A DNA stretch of 64,000 nt from Skermanella aerolata KACC 11604 (GTDB taxonomy: Bacteria > Pseudomonadota > Alphaproteobacteria > Azospirillales > Azospirillaceae): assembly GCF_000936425.1 (NCBI RefSeq), contig NZ_AVFK01000012.1, positions 1 to 64,000 on the forward strand. Reading direction: 5' to 3'. Position numbers and translations under genes: made by a program. Below the pieces are notes generated by a model. That model had not been told where the DNA came from and made no database searches. It was given only the letters and a program-made list of their open reading frames with translations. Of the stretch, positions 18,463-27,736 are shown piece by piece (within the stretch, counting starts at the first letter, position 1; each line of letters opens with the position of its first letter).

Positions 18463-18795
18463 CTAGGCCACTTCGACTGACGGTGTGCCGGACGCTGGGG
18501 GAATACCCCATCCCTGCTGGCGCTCCGGAAGCCATAAGCCGATGATGGTTGCAAAAGCCGGATCTATGCGCAGATGAACGTGGACGACGCGCGCAATGGG
18601 GGCCGGCTCAAGATAGCCTCTGCGAGCCTTCGGGGTATATATGAATACACCTCCGGTATAGTCCGTCAGTCTTTTGTCTTCGAGGTACCTCTTGCCTCCA
18701 AGCAGCAAGTCAAAAAGACCAGCTATCTGTCTCCCTGCCTCTTTGACTATGGCTTCCAGTTCCTGATCTATCAGTATTACATGCGCCCCCGGCAT
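18463..18795 (-). CDS. Unrecognised 110-aa partner of the Panacea antitoxin (candidate toxin)
   Basis: No family recognised. The protein is soluble-looking, with an N-terminal helix rich in charged residues (IDQELEAIVKEAGRQ), then DYTGGVFIYTPKARRGYLEP and a strand-rich stretch (ARVVHVHLRID). It starts 1 nt after the stop codon of the Panacea-domain gene (TGA-T-ATG), the coupling usual in toxin-antitoxin pairs. In known Panacea modules the neighbour is a small toxin of highly variable type, so this is the candidate toxin by position only. Confidence 0.55.
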   Translation of the reverse strand: MPGAHVILIDQELEAIVKEAGRQIAGLFDLLLGGKRYLEDKRLTDYTGGVFIYTPKARRGYLEPAPIARVVHVHLRIDPAFATIIGLWLPERQQGWGIPPASGTPSVEVA

Positions 18796-18796
18796 A

Positions 18797-19354
18797 TCAG
18801 GCTGCTACCGTTGAGGCTTCTGCCCAATCTGCGTAGTCCTCCGGCGAAGCTTCTATCAGTTCTCTGTTGGCTGGCTCCAAGGCGGATCGCCATACGTCAG
18901 AAAACCAAACCTTCATGGTGTCCTTGGAAACAACCTCGTTCGAAGGCGCCCCCTTCGGGAGGCTGTGCTCTTGCCTTACCTGAATCCAAGGAGTTCCTGG
19001 GAGATGCGTCAGGCCAACCATGGCCCCTGGGTCATTTTCTTTGTATGTCTCAAATATGCGAAGGGTTAAATCAAGTAAAAGCCCACCTAAAGCCAAGAAA
19101 TCAAGTGACTTGATCTCACTTCTTGGAATTGTATGAGAAGAATACCTCTTCAATCTATCATAGATTGAAGGTATTACAGGCCCATTCGCCCACGCCTGGA
19201 ACTCCTCGTCAAACAACGGCTCGCCTACGATTGCCAGGTGCCAGCCTTCCGAAAAAAACAAAAGCTTCTGCACTTCAATCTGCGTGAGCGGACGCCCGGC
19301 GTCCCACCCCAAGGACAGGAGTCGGTCAACGACCATATTTGCGCTAACGGGCAT
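18797..19354 (-). CDS. Panacea (SocA/DUF4065)-domain antitoxin
   Basis: A 185-residue protein whose first 75 residues follow the Panacea pattern: MVVDRLLSLGW, LTQIEVQKLLFFSEGWHL, EEFQAWANGPVIPSIYDRLKRY. The domain is known from SocA and from PanA antitoxins, which neutralise diverse toxins. ATG at 19354 has a GGAGAG ribosome site. The gene overlies an AT-richer segment than its neighbours, consistent with horizontal arrival. It is followed within 1 nt by the candidate toxin; antitoxin-first order is common. The C-terminal half is not recognised and may determine partner choice. Confidence 0.82.
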   Translation of the reverse strand: MPVSANMVVDRLLSLGWDAGRPLTQIEVQKLLFFSEGWHLAIVGEPLFDEEFQAWANGPVIPSIYDRLKRYSSHTIPRSEIKSLDFLALGGLLLDLTLRIFETYKENDPGAMVGLTHLPGTPWIQVRQEHSLPKGAPSNEVVSKDTMKVWFSDVWRSALEPANRELIEASPEDYADWAEASTVAA

Positions 19355-19590
19355 ATTTCTCTCCGCTCTACCCAGGCGGTTAACATTTATCCGATGGATA
19401 GTAGTATAAATTGGCGGAACGCGCCAGCATCAGATCAGATGATGCCTTGGCAAGCCGCCATGCAGCCAATGCGTCCACCCAGCCCACGATCATCTACCCA
19501 ATCCGCTAGGTTGGTGCCCGGACAGGCGATGGCCTTGCCAAGGGCATGAGATGTTCGTTGTGTTCGGCGAGGTATCGGTAGATCACCATT

Positions 19591-20355
19591 TCATTGCGGC
19601 ATCGCCCGGCCGTGACACCAGCGCTGAATTAGATCCACGGTCACGTGGCTCTCCCCGGCGCCGACGCCGCTGAAATGCAGGAAGGGAGCATCCGGCTCGC
19701 CTAGATCGGACAGCACGCCGAAGGCGTAGCGCAGGTCTTCCAGCCGGGTGTAGTCGCTGGTCGTGGCCAGCGTCGTGATCCCGGCGCGCCGTGCCGACAT
19801 CACGCCGTTGTAGGAGTCCTCGATCGCCAGACAGGCGTCGGCCGGCAGTCCCAGCCGTTCCAGCGCCAGCAGGTAGACGTCGGGGGCTGGCTTCTTGGCC
19901 GCGACCATGTCGCCCGCCGCGATCACCTCGAACAGGCCGGTCGCACCTGCGCCCAGCGCCTCGTCCAGCAGGATCTTGACGTTGGGCAAGCTGGTGGTCG
20001 TCGCGATCGCCAGCCGCATCCCGGCGGCAGCCGCCTCGCGGATCAGCCGTTCGACGCCAGGCCGCAGACGGACCCCGCCGCCGCCCATGTTGCGGACATA
20101 GCGCGCGGTCTTTTCCTGATGGAGCTGACCGACGATGTCGCGCACCCGTTCGGCGTCCTCGGGTCTGTAATGGTCGATGAAGTGCCTGATTCGCTCCTTC
20201 CCGCCGGTAATCTTCAGAAGATCGGCATAAACAGCCCGGCTCCAGTGCCAATCCAAGCCGAAATCGCCGAAGGTTTCGTTGAAAGCGCGCCGATGAGCTT
20301 CCTCGGTCTCCGCCAAGGTGCCGTCCACGTCGAAGATCAGAGCTTGAAACGTCAT
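19591..20355 (-). CDS. HAD-superfamily phosphatase (CbbY type)
   Basis: A 254-residue haloacid dehalogenase-like hydrolase: DVDGTLAE with the nucleophile Asp9 and acid/base Asp11, TTTS in motif II, KKPAPD in motif III and EDSYNGV in motif IV, with an alpha-helical cap between motifs I and II. CbbY members dephosphorylate sugar phosphates such as xylulose 1,5-bisphosphate. ATG at 20355 is behind GGGAGGAAAG. Near a sugar operon but separated by the Panacea insert, so a link is only possible. Confidence 0.88.
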   Translation of the reverse strand: MTFQALIFDVDGTLAETEEAHRRAFNETFGDFGLDWHWSRAVYADLLKITGGKERIRHFIDHYRPEDAERVRDIVGQLHQEKTARYVRNMGGGGVRLRPGVERLIREAAAAGMRLAIATTTSLPNVKILLDEALGAGATGLFEVIAAGDMVAAKKPAPDVYLLALERLGLPADACLAIEDSYNGVMSARRAGITTLATTSDYTRLEDLRYAFGVLSDLGEPDAPFLHFSGVGAGESHVTVDLIQRWCHGRAMPQ

Positions 20356-20599
20356 GACCGCTTTCCTCCCGGATCTTTCCAGTACGATCTTTACCGGGAT
20401 TATGCAGGTCATATTCGGCTATGCGAAGCGAAACCGAACGCTACGGGAGCGGGGCCTGCCAGACCGAACGTTTCCAAAAGCCCCCACATAATTATACGTT
20501 GGTTTAGGTGCCAATAATTTCTCATACCAGCATAATGGCCACCCATCCGGAACGCGTCAGGAGAACCGTCATGGCGATGTTCAGCACCGGTTTCTACAG

Positions 20600-21283
20600 A
20601 TGAACGCCATTGTAAAGAACGCGACCTTCGTCGCAGCGGCCAGTCCGGTCGTCTTCATCGTAGATGACGACAGGTCGGTCCGGGAAGCGCTCAGCGCGCT
20701 GTTCCGGTCGGTCGGCCTCCGCGTCGAGCTTTACGGGTCGGCGATGGAATTCCTCAATGGTCGCCGTTCGGATGCTGCCGGGTGCCTCGTGCTCGACGTC
20801 CGGCTGCCGGGACTGAGCGGGCTGGATTTCCAGACGCAGCTCGCGGCATCCGGTATCCACCTGCCGATCATCTTCATGACGGGGCATGGCGACATACCGA
20901 TGTCGGTGCGGGCTATGAAGGCCGGAGCGGTGGATTTCCTGGCAAAGCCCTTCCGTGAGCAGGACATGCTCGACGCGGTGGCCGCCGCGATCGAATGCGA
21001 TGCCAGACGCCGCCGCGACAGCGAGGCCTTGTCCAGCCTCAAGTCTATGCTGTCCTCCCTGACTCCGCGCGAGCGCGAAGTGCTGGAGCATGTCACATCG
21101 GGTCTGATGAACAAGCAGATCGCGGCGTTGCTGGGATTGAGCGAGATCACGGTCAAGATCCACCGCGGCAACCTGATGCGGAAGATGGGCGCCAGATCGC
21201 TGGCCGATCTGGTCCGCAAGGCCGAAGCGCTGGGGATCGGCGCTCCGTCCGATCTCACCATGGCGTCGCACGCCCAGGCGTGA
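20600..21283 (+). CDS. FixJ/NarL-type response regulator
   Basis: A 227-residue two-domain regulator. The receiver (about 16-135) has the acidic pocket DDD at 22-24, phospho-acceptor D66, the T of FMTGH and the K of LAKPF. A LuxR-type helix-turn-helix follows (LTPREREVLEHV, NKQIAALLGLSEITVKIHRGNLMRKMG). This is the FixJ arrangement. No sensor kinase lies nearby, so it is an orphan. The final residues (MASHAQA) are encoded by the first unit of a 23-bp tandem repeat. Confidence 0.92.
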   Translation: MNAIVKNATFVAAASPVVFIVDDDRSVREALSALFRSVGLRVELYGSAMEFLNGRRSDAAGCLVLDVRLPGLSGLDFQTQLAASGIHLPIIFMTGHGDIPMSVRAMKAGAVDFLAKPFREQDMLDAVAAAIECDARRRRDSEALSSLKSMLSSLTPREREVLEHVTSGLMNKQIAALLGLSEITVKIHRGNLMRKMGARSLADLVRKAEALGIGAPSDLTMASHAQA

Positions 21284-21344
21284 TGGCGTCGCACGCCCAG
21301 GCGTGATGGCGTCGCATGCCCAGGCGTGATGGCATCACAGGTCC
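21260..21344. repeat. 23-bp tandem repeat, three copies plus a partial, each with a palindrome
   Basis: Units start at 21260, 21283 and 21306; a decayed fourth begins at 21329. Copies 1 and 2 are identical and copy 3 has one change. Each holds the dyad CACGCC-CA-GGCGTG (CATGCC in copy 3). The array begins inside the response-regulator gene and continues past its stop. It may be a protein-binding array, a processing site or a slippage product; it is too short and lacks the spacers of a CRISPR. Confidence 0.85.
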
Positions 21345-21441
21345 AATCCTGAAGCCGGACATACCGGCCCCCGCTGTCATTCGCTTGCCAATATCGCAAT
21401 GCGGAATACGATCGTCCCGCATTCAGGAACGAGAGATCCGC

Positions 21442-22566
21442 ATGAAGACCAACGGCCATGGCGTCAAGACGATCAATCTGGCGCTTCAGGGCGGAGGCAG
21501 CCACGGCGCCTTCACCTGGGGCGTGCTGGACCGCCTGCTCGATGAACAGCACCTCGTCATCGAAGGAATCAGCGGGACCAGCGCCGGAGCCATGAACGCG
21601 GCAGCACTCGCCCAGGGCTGGAAGCAGGGCGGCAGGACTGGCGCCAAGGCGGTGCTCGACCAGTTCTGGTATCGGACGGCGGAGTTGTCGCAGTTCAACC
21701 CGATCCGCCGCAGCTTCGTCGACCGCCTGCTCGGCCGCTGGAACCTTGACAAATCCCCAGTCGTCGGGGCGGTCGAGTGGTTTTCCCATCTGCTGTCGCC
21801 GTACCAGAGCAACCCGCTCGGCCTCAATCCCCTGCGGACCGTCCTGACGGAACTGATCAACGAACCCGACATCCAGGGGTGTTCCGGGATCAAGCTGTTC
21901 ATCGCCGCGACCAATGTAGAGACCGGCCGTGCCCGGGTATTCTGGCGCCATGAAGTGACACTGAACGTGCTGCTCGCCTCCGCCTGCCTGCCCTTCACCT
22001 TCCAGGCGGTCGAGATCGACGGCGTGCCCTACTGGGATGGCGGCTACATGGGCAACCCCGTGATCTGGCCGCTGATCTACAACTGCGTCAGCCGAGACAT
22101 CGCGGTCGTCCAGATCAATCCGCTCGAGCGGAAGGGCACGCCGAAGACGGCCATCGAGATCGTCAACCGCGTCAACGAAATCAGCTTCAACGCATCGCTG
22201 ATGGCGGAAATGCGGGCTATCGCCTTCGTCCAGCGCCTTGTCGCCGACGGCAGCCTGATCGGCGAGGAAAGCAAGCGCCTGAAGCAAATGAACATCCATA
22301 TGATCGGCGACGAGGACCAATTGAGCGCGCTGGGCGCCACGAGCAAGATGAACGCCGAACTGGACTTCCTGCTTCACCTCAAGTCGCTCGGCCAGAACGC
22401 TACCGATGCCTGGCTGCGGGAGAACTGGAGCCATATCGGCAACCGGTCGAGCATCGACGTCAAAAGCGTCTTCCTGACCGCGGAGCACGCGCCGAGTCCG
22501 TCGGCCTCGTCCGGGCCGGGCGGCCCGGCCTTGGTGCTGCCTCACCAATCCTCGCCGAAGTCCTGA
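21442..22566 (+). CDS. Patatin-like phospholipase
   Basis: A 374-residue patatin-domain hydrolase. The oxyanion loop is GGGSHGAF (about 17-24), the nucleophile Ser47 lies in GTSAG, and the catalytic Asp199 is in WDGGY. Likely acts on acyl esters of membrane lipids; relatives in alphaproteobacteria often sit near poly-3-hydroxybutyrate or ketone-body genes, and here a CoA-transferase is about 1.2 kb on. ATG at 21442 is behind GAGAGA. The C-terminal 25 residues are Ser/Pro/Gly-rich and probably disordered. Confidence 0.9.
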   Translation: MKTNGHGVKTINLALQGGGSHGAFTWGVLDRLLDEQHLVIEGISGTSAGAMNAAALAQGWKQGGRTGAKAVLDQFWYRTAELSQFNPIRRSFVDRLLGRWNLDKSPVVGAVEWFSHLLSPYQSNPLGLNPLRTVLTELINEPDIQGCSGIKLFIAATNVETGRARVFWRHEVTLNVLLASACLPFTFQAVEIDGVPYWDGGYMGNPVIWPLIYNCVSRDIAVVQINPLERKGTPKTAIEIVNRVNEISFNASLMAEMRAIAFVQRLVADGSLIGEESKRLKQMNIHMIGDEDQLSALGATSKMNAELDFLLHLKSLGQNATDAWLRENWSHIGNRSSIDVKSVFLTAEHAPSPSASSGPGGPALVLPHQSSPKS

Positions 22567-22571
22567 CGCCG

Positions 22572-22958
22572 TCAGTCGGAAGGCGCCGCCGGCGGCTTCA
22601 ACGCGTCCCGAAGGTGCCGGACTATCACTTCGCTATCGAAAGGCTTTTCCAGCAGACAGACGGCGCCGGCCGCCAGCACGCGCTGGCGGACGGTATCGCT
22701 GCTATAGGCGCTCATGAACAGGATCGGGATCGTGCAGTTCTGGGCGATCAGGACTTGCTGCAACTCCATCCCATCCATGCCCGGCATTCGCACGTCGGTA
22801 ATTAGGCACGCCGCCTGCCGGTCCATGCCGGAAGCGAGAAACTCGGTCGCCGACGCGAAGACGTGCGTCCGGTAGCCGAACGACCGGAGCAGGCTGGCGG
22901 TTGCGGTTCGAACGGCCTCATCATCGTCGACAATGGCTATCAAAGGGTTGTCAGGCAT
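22572..22958 (-). CDS. Single-domain response regulator (receiver only)
   Basis: A 128-residue stand-alone receiver: DDDE at 11-14, phospho-acceptor D55 in ITDVRMPG, S/T of FMSAY and K of EKPF. No output domain. Such proteins act as phosphate relays or by protein contact. Start chosen at 22958, where an AAGG lies 8 nt upstream; an ATG two codons earlier is too close to it. It converges with the patatin gene, leaving 5 bp. Confidence 0.88.
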   Translation of the reverse strand: MPDNPLIAIVDDDEAVRTATASLLRSFGYRTHVFASATEFLASGMDRQAACLITDVRMPGMDGMELQQVLIAQNCTIPILFMSAYSSDTVRQRVLAAGAVCLLEKPFDSEVIVRHLRDALKPPAAPSD

Positions 22959-23199
22959 CCGCATCGCCTTAAGACGCATGCCGTGCGCCAATGGCGCACG
23001 GCCGATACTCCGACGATGCGCGTTGTCGCTCACCGAGGGAATCATACGCAAGTCTGACACGGAAGCTCAAGGAAAGGCTCTAAAACCTAAGTATATCCCA
23101 GTAAAACCAAAACAGCGCATAGCCAAACCAGTGCCGATTGGGCGGCTTTGGTTAACTAATATATTATTCACGATACCGGAACGAACTGGAGGAAGTATC

Positions 23200-23679
23200 G
23201 TGAAACAAGCCGGCGGATTACTTAATGACGTTACAGTGCCGACACTCGGCGTTGACGAAATGGACCCACCGCCCGCACGGGGCGGTCTTGCACCCTGGCA
23301 GGAGCGCCGTGCAAAGGAACTGATGAGCACCCATCTCGCTCGTCAGATCCCCTTGGCCCTGGTCGCCGGCGAGTGCCGCCTGTCGGTCAGTCACTTTGCC
23401 CGATCCTTCAAGCAATGCACAGGCAAGCCGCCGCACCGCTGGCTGCTGGAAAACCGGGTGGAGCGGGCCAAGGAACTTCTGCTCGATCCCGGCACATCCC
23501 TGGCGGAGGTGGCGCTGGACTGCGGTTTCTCCGACCAAAGCCACTTCACGCGCGTCTTCTCGCGCACCGTGGGAACGAGCCCCGGCACCTGGCGCCGCAT
23601 CCGGCTGCAGCGGCGGCCTCACGGCTGCGGCAGCTCCTCGCAGTCCACCCTCTGTTTCGACAACCAGGCAGTAGCCTGA
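23200..23679 (+). CDS. AraC-family regulator, DNA-binding domain only
   Basis: A 159-residue protein in which residues 35-135 form the paired helix-turn-helix domain of AraC/XylS ([40 protein letters not shown]). There is no sensor domain, as in MarA/SoxS-type members. GTG start behind a perfect GGAGGAAG. It lies 109 bp upstream of the CoA-transferase gene in the same direction, so it is a candidate regulator of that gene. Confidence 0.88.
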   Translation: MKQAGGLLNDVTVPTLGVDEMDPPPARGGLAPWQERRAKELMSTHLARQIPLALVAGECRLSVSHFARSFKQCTGKPPHRWLLENRVERAKELLLDPGTSLAEVALDCGFSDQSHFTRVFSRTVGTSPGTWRRIRLQRRPHGCGSSSQSTLCFDNQAVA

Positions 23680-23788
23680 CCGCCCTCATCCGCTTCCCCG
23701 CGCGGGGCGCGTTTGGGGAACACACGGGCATGATCCGGTTTGTTATCCTGAACGCACACGACCAAAAAATGGCGGGAGGGAAGAAGTA

Positions 23789-25720
23789 ATGCCGGATCAG
23801 AAGGGCCATCCGCTGCTCAGCGGCGGAACGATCATCCCCAAGGACAAGATCGTCACCGCCGAGGAAGCCGTCCGCCTGATCCGCGACGGCGCCACCGTGG
23901 CGACGGGGGGCTTCGTCGGGATCGGCTTCGCCGAGGCCATCGCCGTCCAGATCGAGAAACACTTCCTCGACCAGGGCCGTCCCCGCGACCTGACGCTGAT
24001 GTATGCCGCCGGCCAGGGCGACGGCAAGGGAAGCGGGCTCAACCACCTGGGTCACAAGGGACTGGTCCGCCGCGTCATCGGCGGCCATTGGGGGCTGTGT
24101 CCCAAACTCCAGAAGCTCGCCATCGACAACGAGATCGAGGCCTACAACCTTCCGCAGGGCGTGATCAGCCACCTGTTCCGCGACATTGCCGCCGGCAAGC
24201 CGGGCACCGTCACCCGCGTCGGCACCGACACCTTCGTCGATCCGCGCCATGGCGGCGGCAAGATCAATGCCGGCACGACCGAGGACATCGTCGAGATCGT
24301 GACGCTGGGCGGCGAGGAATACCTGTTCTACAAGGCGCGTCCGATCGACGTCGCGATCCTGCGCGGCACCAGCGCCGATCCCGACGGCAACATCACGATG
24401 GAGAAGGAGGCGCTGGTCCTGGAAGCGCTGGCGATAGCGACCGCCGCCCGCAATTCCGGCGGCGTCGTCATCGTCCAGGTCGAACGCATCGCCGAGACCG
24501 GCAGCCTCAATCCACGCCTCGTTCGGATACCGGGAATCCTGGTGGACTGCGTCGTCGTGGCGAAGCCGGAGCACCACTGGCAGACGTTCGGCACGCCCTA
24601 CAACCCGGCCTTCAGCGGCGAAATCCGGGTGCCGATGCGGGCGATCCCGCCGATGGAGATGGGACCGCGCAAGATCATCGCCCGCCGCGCCGCGTTCGAA
24701 CTGCGCCCCAACAGCGTCGTCAACCTGGGGATCGGGATGCCGGAGGGCATCTCGAACGTCGCCAACGAGGAACAGACGCTCCAGTACCTGACCCTGACGA
24801 CGGAGCCGGGCACCATCGGCGGCATGCCGGCGGGCGGGCTGAACTTCGGCGCCGCCAGCAACATCCAGGCGCTGGTTGACCAGCCGGCCCAGTTCGACTT
24901 CTACGACGGCGGCGGGCTGGACATGGCGTTCCTTGGGATGGCGCAGGCCGACCGGGAAGGCAGCGTCAACGTCAGCAAGTTCGGCCCCCGGCTGGCGGGA
25001 GCCGGCGGCTTCATCAACATCAGCCAGAACGCCAAGAAGGTCGTGTTCCTCGGCACCTTCTCGGCGCGCGGCGTGTCCAAGTTCGTCGACCGGGTGGAGC
25101 ACCGCACCTTCAGCGGGCCGCTGGCAGTGCGCCGTGAACAGCCCGTCCTCTACATCACCGACCGCTGCGTCTTTCGCCTGACCGCCGAGGGGCTGGAACT
25201 GACCGAAGTGGCGCCCGGTGTCGATATCGAGCGTGACATCCTGAACGAAATGGCATTCCGCCCCGCCATCTCCGGCGATCTGGCGCCGATGGACCCCCGG
25301 ATTTTCGAACCCGGCCCCATGCATTACCGGGAGGAATGGCTCAGCCTGCCGCTGGAATCCCGCTTGACCTACGAGCCGTCGGAAAACCTGTTCTTCATCA
25401 ACTTCGAAGGCTTGTCGATCCGCCGGATCGAGGATGTCGACAACGTCCGCCGCGCGGTCGAACAGCGGCTCCAGCCGGTCGGACGCAAGGTGCTGGCGAT
25501 CGTCAACTACGACAACTTCAGGATCCTGCCCGAACTGCTGGACGCCTATACCGACATGGTCAAGGGACTGGCCGACCGCTTCTATTCCGGCGTCACCCGC
25601 TACACCACCAGCGCCTTCATGCACATGAAGTTCGGCGACGCCCTCCAGCGCCGGTCGGTGGCACCGCACATCTACGAGAGCCGGGAGGAGGCCGAGCGGT
25701 ACTTGCAGGATCTGGCGTGA
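23789..25720 (+). CDS. Acyl-CoA:acetate/3-ketoacid CoA-transferase with C-terminal extension
   Basis: A 643-residue fused alpha-beta CoA-transferase of the YdiF/propionate CoA-transferase type, moving CoA between short-chain acyl groups such as acetoacetate, acetate or propionate. The glycine-rich N-terminal loop is [12 protein letters not shown]; the likely catalytic Glu is in TTEPGTIGG. Known members are about 520 residues; the last 115 or so here form an additional alpha/beta segment ([13 protein letters not shown] ... [13 protein letters not shown]) that resembles a STAS-like fold. The extension's role is unknown. Confidence 0.88.
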   Translation: MPDQKGHPLLSGGTIIPKDKIVTAEEAVRLIRDGATVATGGFVGIGFAEAIAVQIEKHFLDQGRPRDLTLMYAAGQGDGKGSGLNHLGHKGLVRRVIGGHWGLCPKLQKLAIDNEIEAYNLPQGVISHLFRDIAAGKPGTVTRVGTDTFVDPRHGGGKINAGTTEDIVEIVTLGGEEYLFYKARPIDVAILRGTSADPDGNITMEKEALVLEALAIATAARNSGGVVIVQVERIAETGSLNPRLVRIPGILVDCVVVAKPEHHWQTFGTPYNPAFSGEIRVPMRAIPPMEMGPRKIIARRAAFELRPNSVVNLGIGMPEGISNVANEEQTLQYLTLTTEPGTIGGMPAGGLNFGAASNIQALVDQPAQFDFYDGGGLDMAFLGMAQADREGSVNVSKFGPRLAGAGGFINISQNAKKVVFLGTFSARGVSKFVDRVEHRTFSGPLAVRREQPVLYITDRCVFRLTAEGLELTEVAPGVDIERDILNEMAFRPAISGDLAPMDPRIFEPGPMHYREEWLSLPLESRLTYEPSENLFFINFEGLSIRRIEDVDNVRRAVEQRLQPVGRKVLAIVNYDNFRILPELLDAYTDMVKGLADRFYSGVTRYTTSAFMHMKFGDALQRRSVAPHIYESREEAERYLQDLA

Positions 25721-25727
25721 CCTGGCT

Positions 25728-26465
25728 TCAGGGATCCGCTTCGGACTCGTCGACGAATCCGATGCCGTGGAGGACGGCCGCCCCCGCGTTGGGGTAAGCC
25801 TGCTCCAGCCGTTTCACGTCGTAGCCGTAATGGACCAACGCTTCGCCGACCTTGGCATAGCGGTTTTCCGCCTCGCCGATGCTCGACGCCGCCACTTCGA
25901 ACAGGATGTCGGGCCGGTGCCGCCACAGGGTGGCGGTCATGCCGGCCAGGACCTCCAGTTCCGCCCCGTCGACGTCGATCCTGACGATATCAGGCGGCGG
26001 CAGGCCGAGATGGGAGGCAAGCCCGTCGAGCGTCAGCACGGGAACCGGCCTGTTCGCCGCGGACGCGCCGCCCGTCCGGTTGGCGGCGCCGGCCGCCGCC
26101 GTCACGATGGTGATGTTGTCGAAGCCGTTGAGCGTTGCGTTGGCCTTGATCAGGTCGGCGTTGGCTTCGATCGGCTCGATGGCGATGACCCGGCCTGCCG
26201 GTCCGGCCAGCCTGGCCGCGAGGAGCGAAAAGAACCCGACCTCCGCGCCGACATCGATGAAGCATCCGCCAGCCGGCAGTCGCCGGGCGATGTAGTTCTG
26301 GAAGTCCGCTTCGTGACGGCCAGAGAGATAGCGGAGCCTGACGCCCTCCAAGTCCATCCGGATGCCCCCGGCCGGTCCCGGCCCCCGTATCGTCGCGTGG
26401 AAAGGAACTCCGCTCCGCCGTGCGGCTCCGGCGAACAGGCGGCCGATCCATCCCACGAGCGCCAT
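25728..26465 (-). CDS. FkbM-family methyltransferase
   Basis: A 245-residue SAM-dependent methyltransferase: FIDVGAEVGFFSLLAA is the SAM loop, AIEPIEAN motif II, and DIVRIDVDGAELEVLAGM the FkbM signature. Such enzymes often O-methylate sugars or polyketides; no sugar-polymer cluster is next to it. It converges with the CoA-transferase gene, leaving 7 bp. Substrate unknown. Confidence 0.88.
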   Translation of the reverse strand: MALVGWIGRLFAGAARRSGVPFHATIRGPGPAGGIRMDLEGVRLRYLSGRHEADFQNYIARRLPAGGCFIDVGAEVGFFSLLAARLAGPAGRVIAIEPIEANADLIKANATLNGFDNITIVTAAAGAANRTGGASAANRPVPVLTLDGLASHLGLPPPDIVRIDVDGAELEVLAGMTATLWRHRPDILFEVAASSIGEAENRYAKVGEALVHYGYDVKRLEQAYPNAGAAVLHGIGFVDESEADP

Positions 26466-26591
26466 GCGGAGTCCTCCGGTCTTAGCCTCTTCTGATATTT
26501 AAGCGTGAACTGTATTGATTTCGACGCAACTGTTTTTTCAGTATGCGGTCGAAGTCTATGGAGTCTACACCCGAAAGAATTACTTGTCAGC

Positions 26592-27734
26592 TCATCGTGA
26601 CCGGATCAGCCACGCAGCACCGGCGCCCAGCGCCATCGTCAGCACGCCGGCCAGGATGAACAGGGTGCCGAAGCCCATGGCGTGGGAAATCGGGCCGGCG
26701 AGGATCGGTCCAAGTCCCTGTCCCAGGAAGAAGCACGATGCGAACAGCGCCAGCGCCGATCCGCGCGCCGACGGCGCCAGTTCGGTCGCCTGGGTCTGCA
26801 TCGTGTTGTGCAGCATGTAGAAGCCGAAGCCCGCCACCACGAAGATCCCGGCGATCACGGTCCAGTGCAGCGGCAGCGCCACCGAGACATAGGCCAGCCC
26901 CGCCACCAGCCCGCCGATCCGCATCATGCCCCACTGCCCGAGGCTGCCGACCAGCCGCCGGACCACCATGCTGTAGAAGATCCCGCCGACCGCGAAGCAC
27001 GAAATGGCGATGCCGGCTTCCATCGCGCCGCTCGCCCCATGGGGGACCAGCATGGGCGCCACAAAGGGAAAGACGCCGAAGATCAGGACGCCTTCGCCCA
27101 GCACCGTCGCGAAGACCAGCAGCGACCTCGGGTTTTCCAGCACCGTCCGGTACCGTGCGATGGACCCGGACAGGGACAGCTCGCCGCGCGTGGTCTCGCC
27201 CTTCAGGAAGACCGTCGCCATGACCAGCGCCGCTCCCGCCACCACCGCCGATACGCCGAACACCGCGCGCCAGCCCGCGACCTCCGCCAGCACGCCGGAG
27301 ATCGCGGACCCGGCAAGCTGGCCCGAGATCACCGCCACCAGGAAGCGGCTGATCGAGAACTGCCGCTCGGCATAGGCGACGCGGTCGCCGATCAGCGCCA
27401 TCGATGCCGGGATGATGCCGCCGGCGAAACCGCCGGCCAAGGCTCGCGCCGCCAGCACCGTGCCGTAGCTGGGCGCCAGCGCCGACAGCGCCAGGGCCAC
27501 GGTCAGGACGGTCAGCGATATCCGGATCAGCCGGGTCTTGCCGATGGCGTCGCCGACGGGACCCAGCACCAGCTGCATGATCGCGTAGGGCAGCGTATAG
27601 GCCGAGGCCAGGAGCGCCGCCTCCCGCAGCGTGACGTCGAGATCGAGCGCCAGGACCGGCAGCAGCGGATCGGCGGAGCGCAGCGACAGCGCGCTGGCGA
27701 ACCCCGCCAGCCCCAGGATGAAGATGAAGGGCAT
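26592..27734 (-). CDS. MFS transporter
   Basis: A 380-residue major-facilitator protein with about 12 membrane helices and the loop-2/3 motif GPVGDAIGKTRLIRI. It begins 2 nt after the stop of the preceding MFS gene, with AAGG as ribosome site, so the two are co-translated. An exporter or solute transporter; substrate not known. Confidence 0.88.
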   Translation of the reverse strand: MPFIFILGLAGFASALSLRSADPLLPVLALDLDVTLREAALLASAYTLPYAIMQLVLGPVGDAIGKTRLIRISLTVLTVALALSALAPSYGTVLAARALAGGFAGGIIPASMALIGDRVAYAERQFSISRFLVAVISGQLAGSAISGVLAEVAGWRAVFGVSAVVAGAALVMATVFLKGETTRGELSLSGSIARYRTVLENPRSLLVFATVLGEGVLIFGVFPFVAPMLVPHGASGAMEAGIAISCFAVGGIFYSMVVRRLVGSLGQWGMMRIGGLVAGLAYVSVALPLHWTVIAGIFVVAGFGFYMLHNTMQTQATELAPSARGSALALFASCFFLGQGLGPILAGPISHAMGFGTLFILAGVLTMALGAGAAWLIRSR

Positions 27735-27736
27735 TC

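Noticed and set aside
21260-21344. Repeat array as a CRISPR
   Set aside because: Units are 23 bp in direct contact with no spacers and no cas genes near. It is a tandem repeat.
20731-22548. A 605-codon open frame on the minus strand
   Set aside because: It runs antisense across the response regulator and patatin genes and carries no recognisable domain.
23546-25669. A 707-codon open frame on the minus strand
   Set aside because: It is antisense to the CoA-transferase gene and its peptide shows no family pattern.
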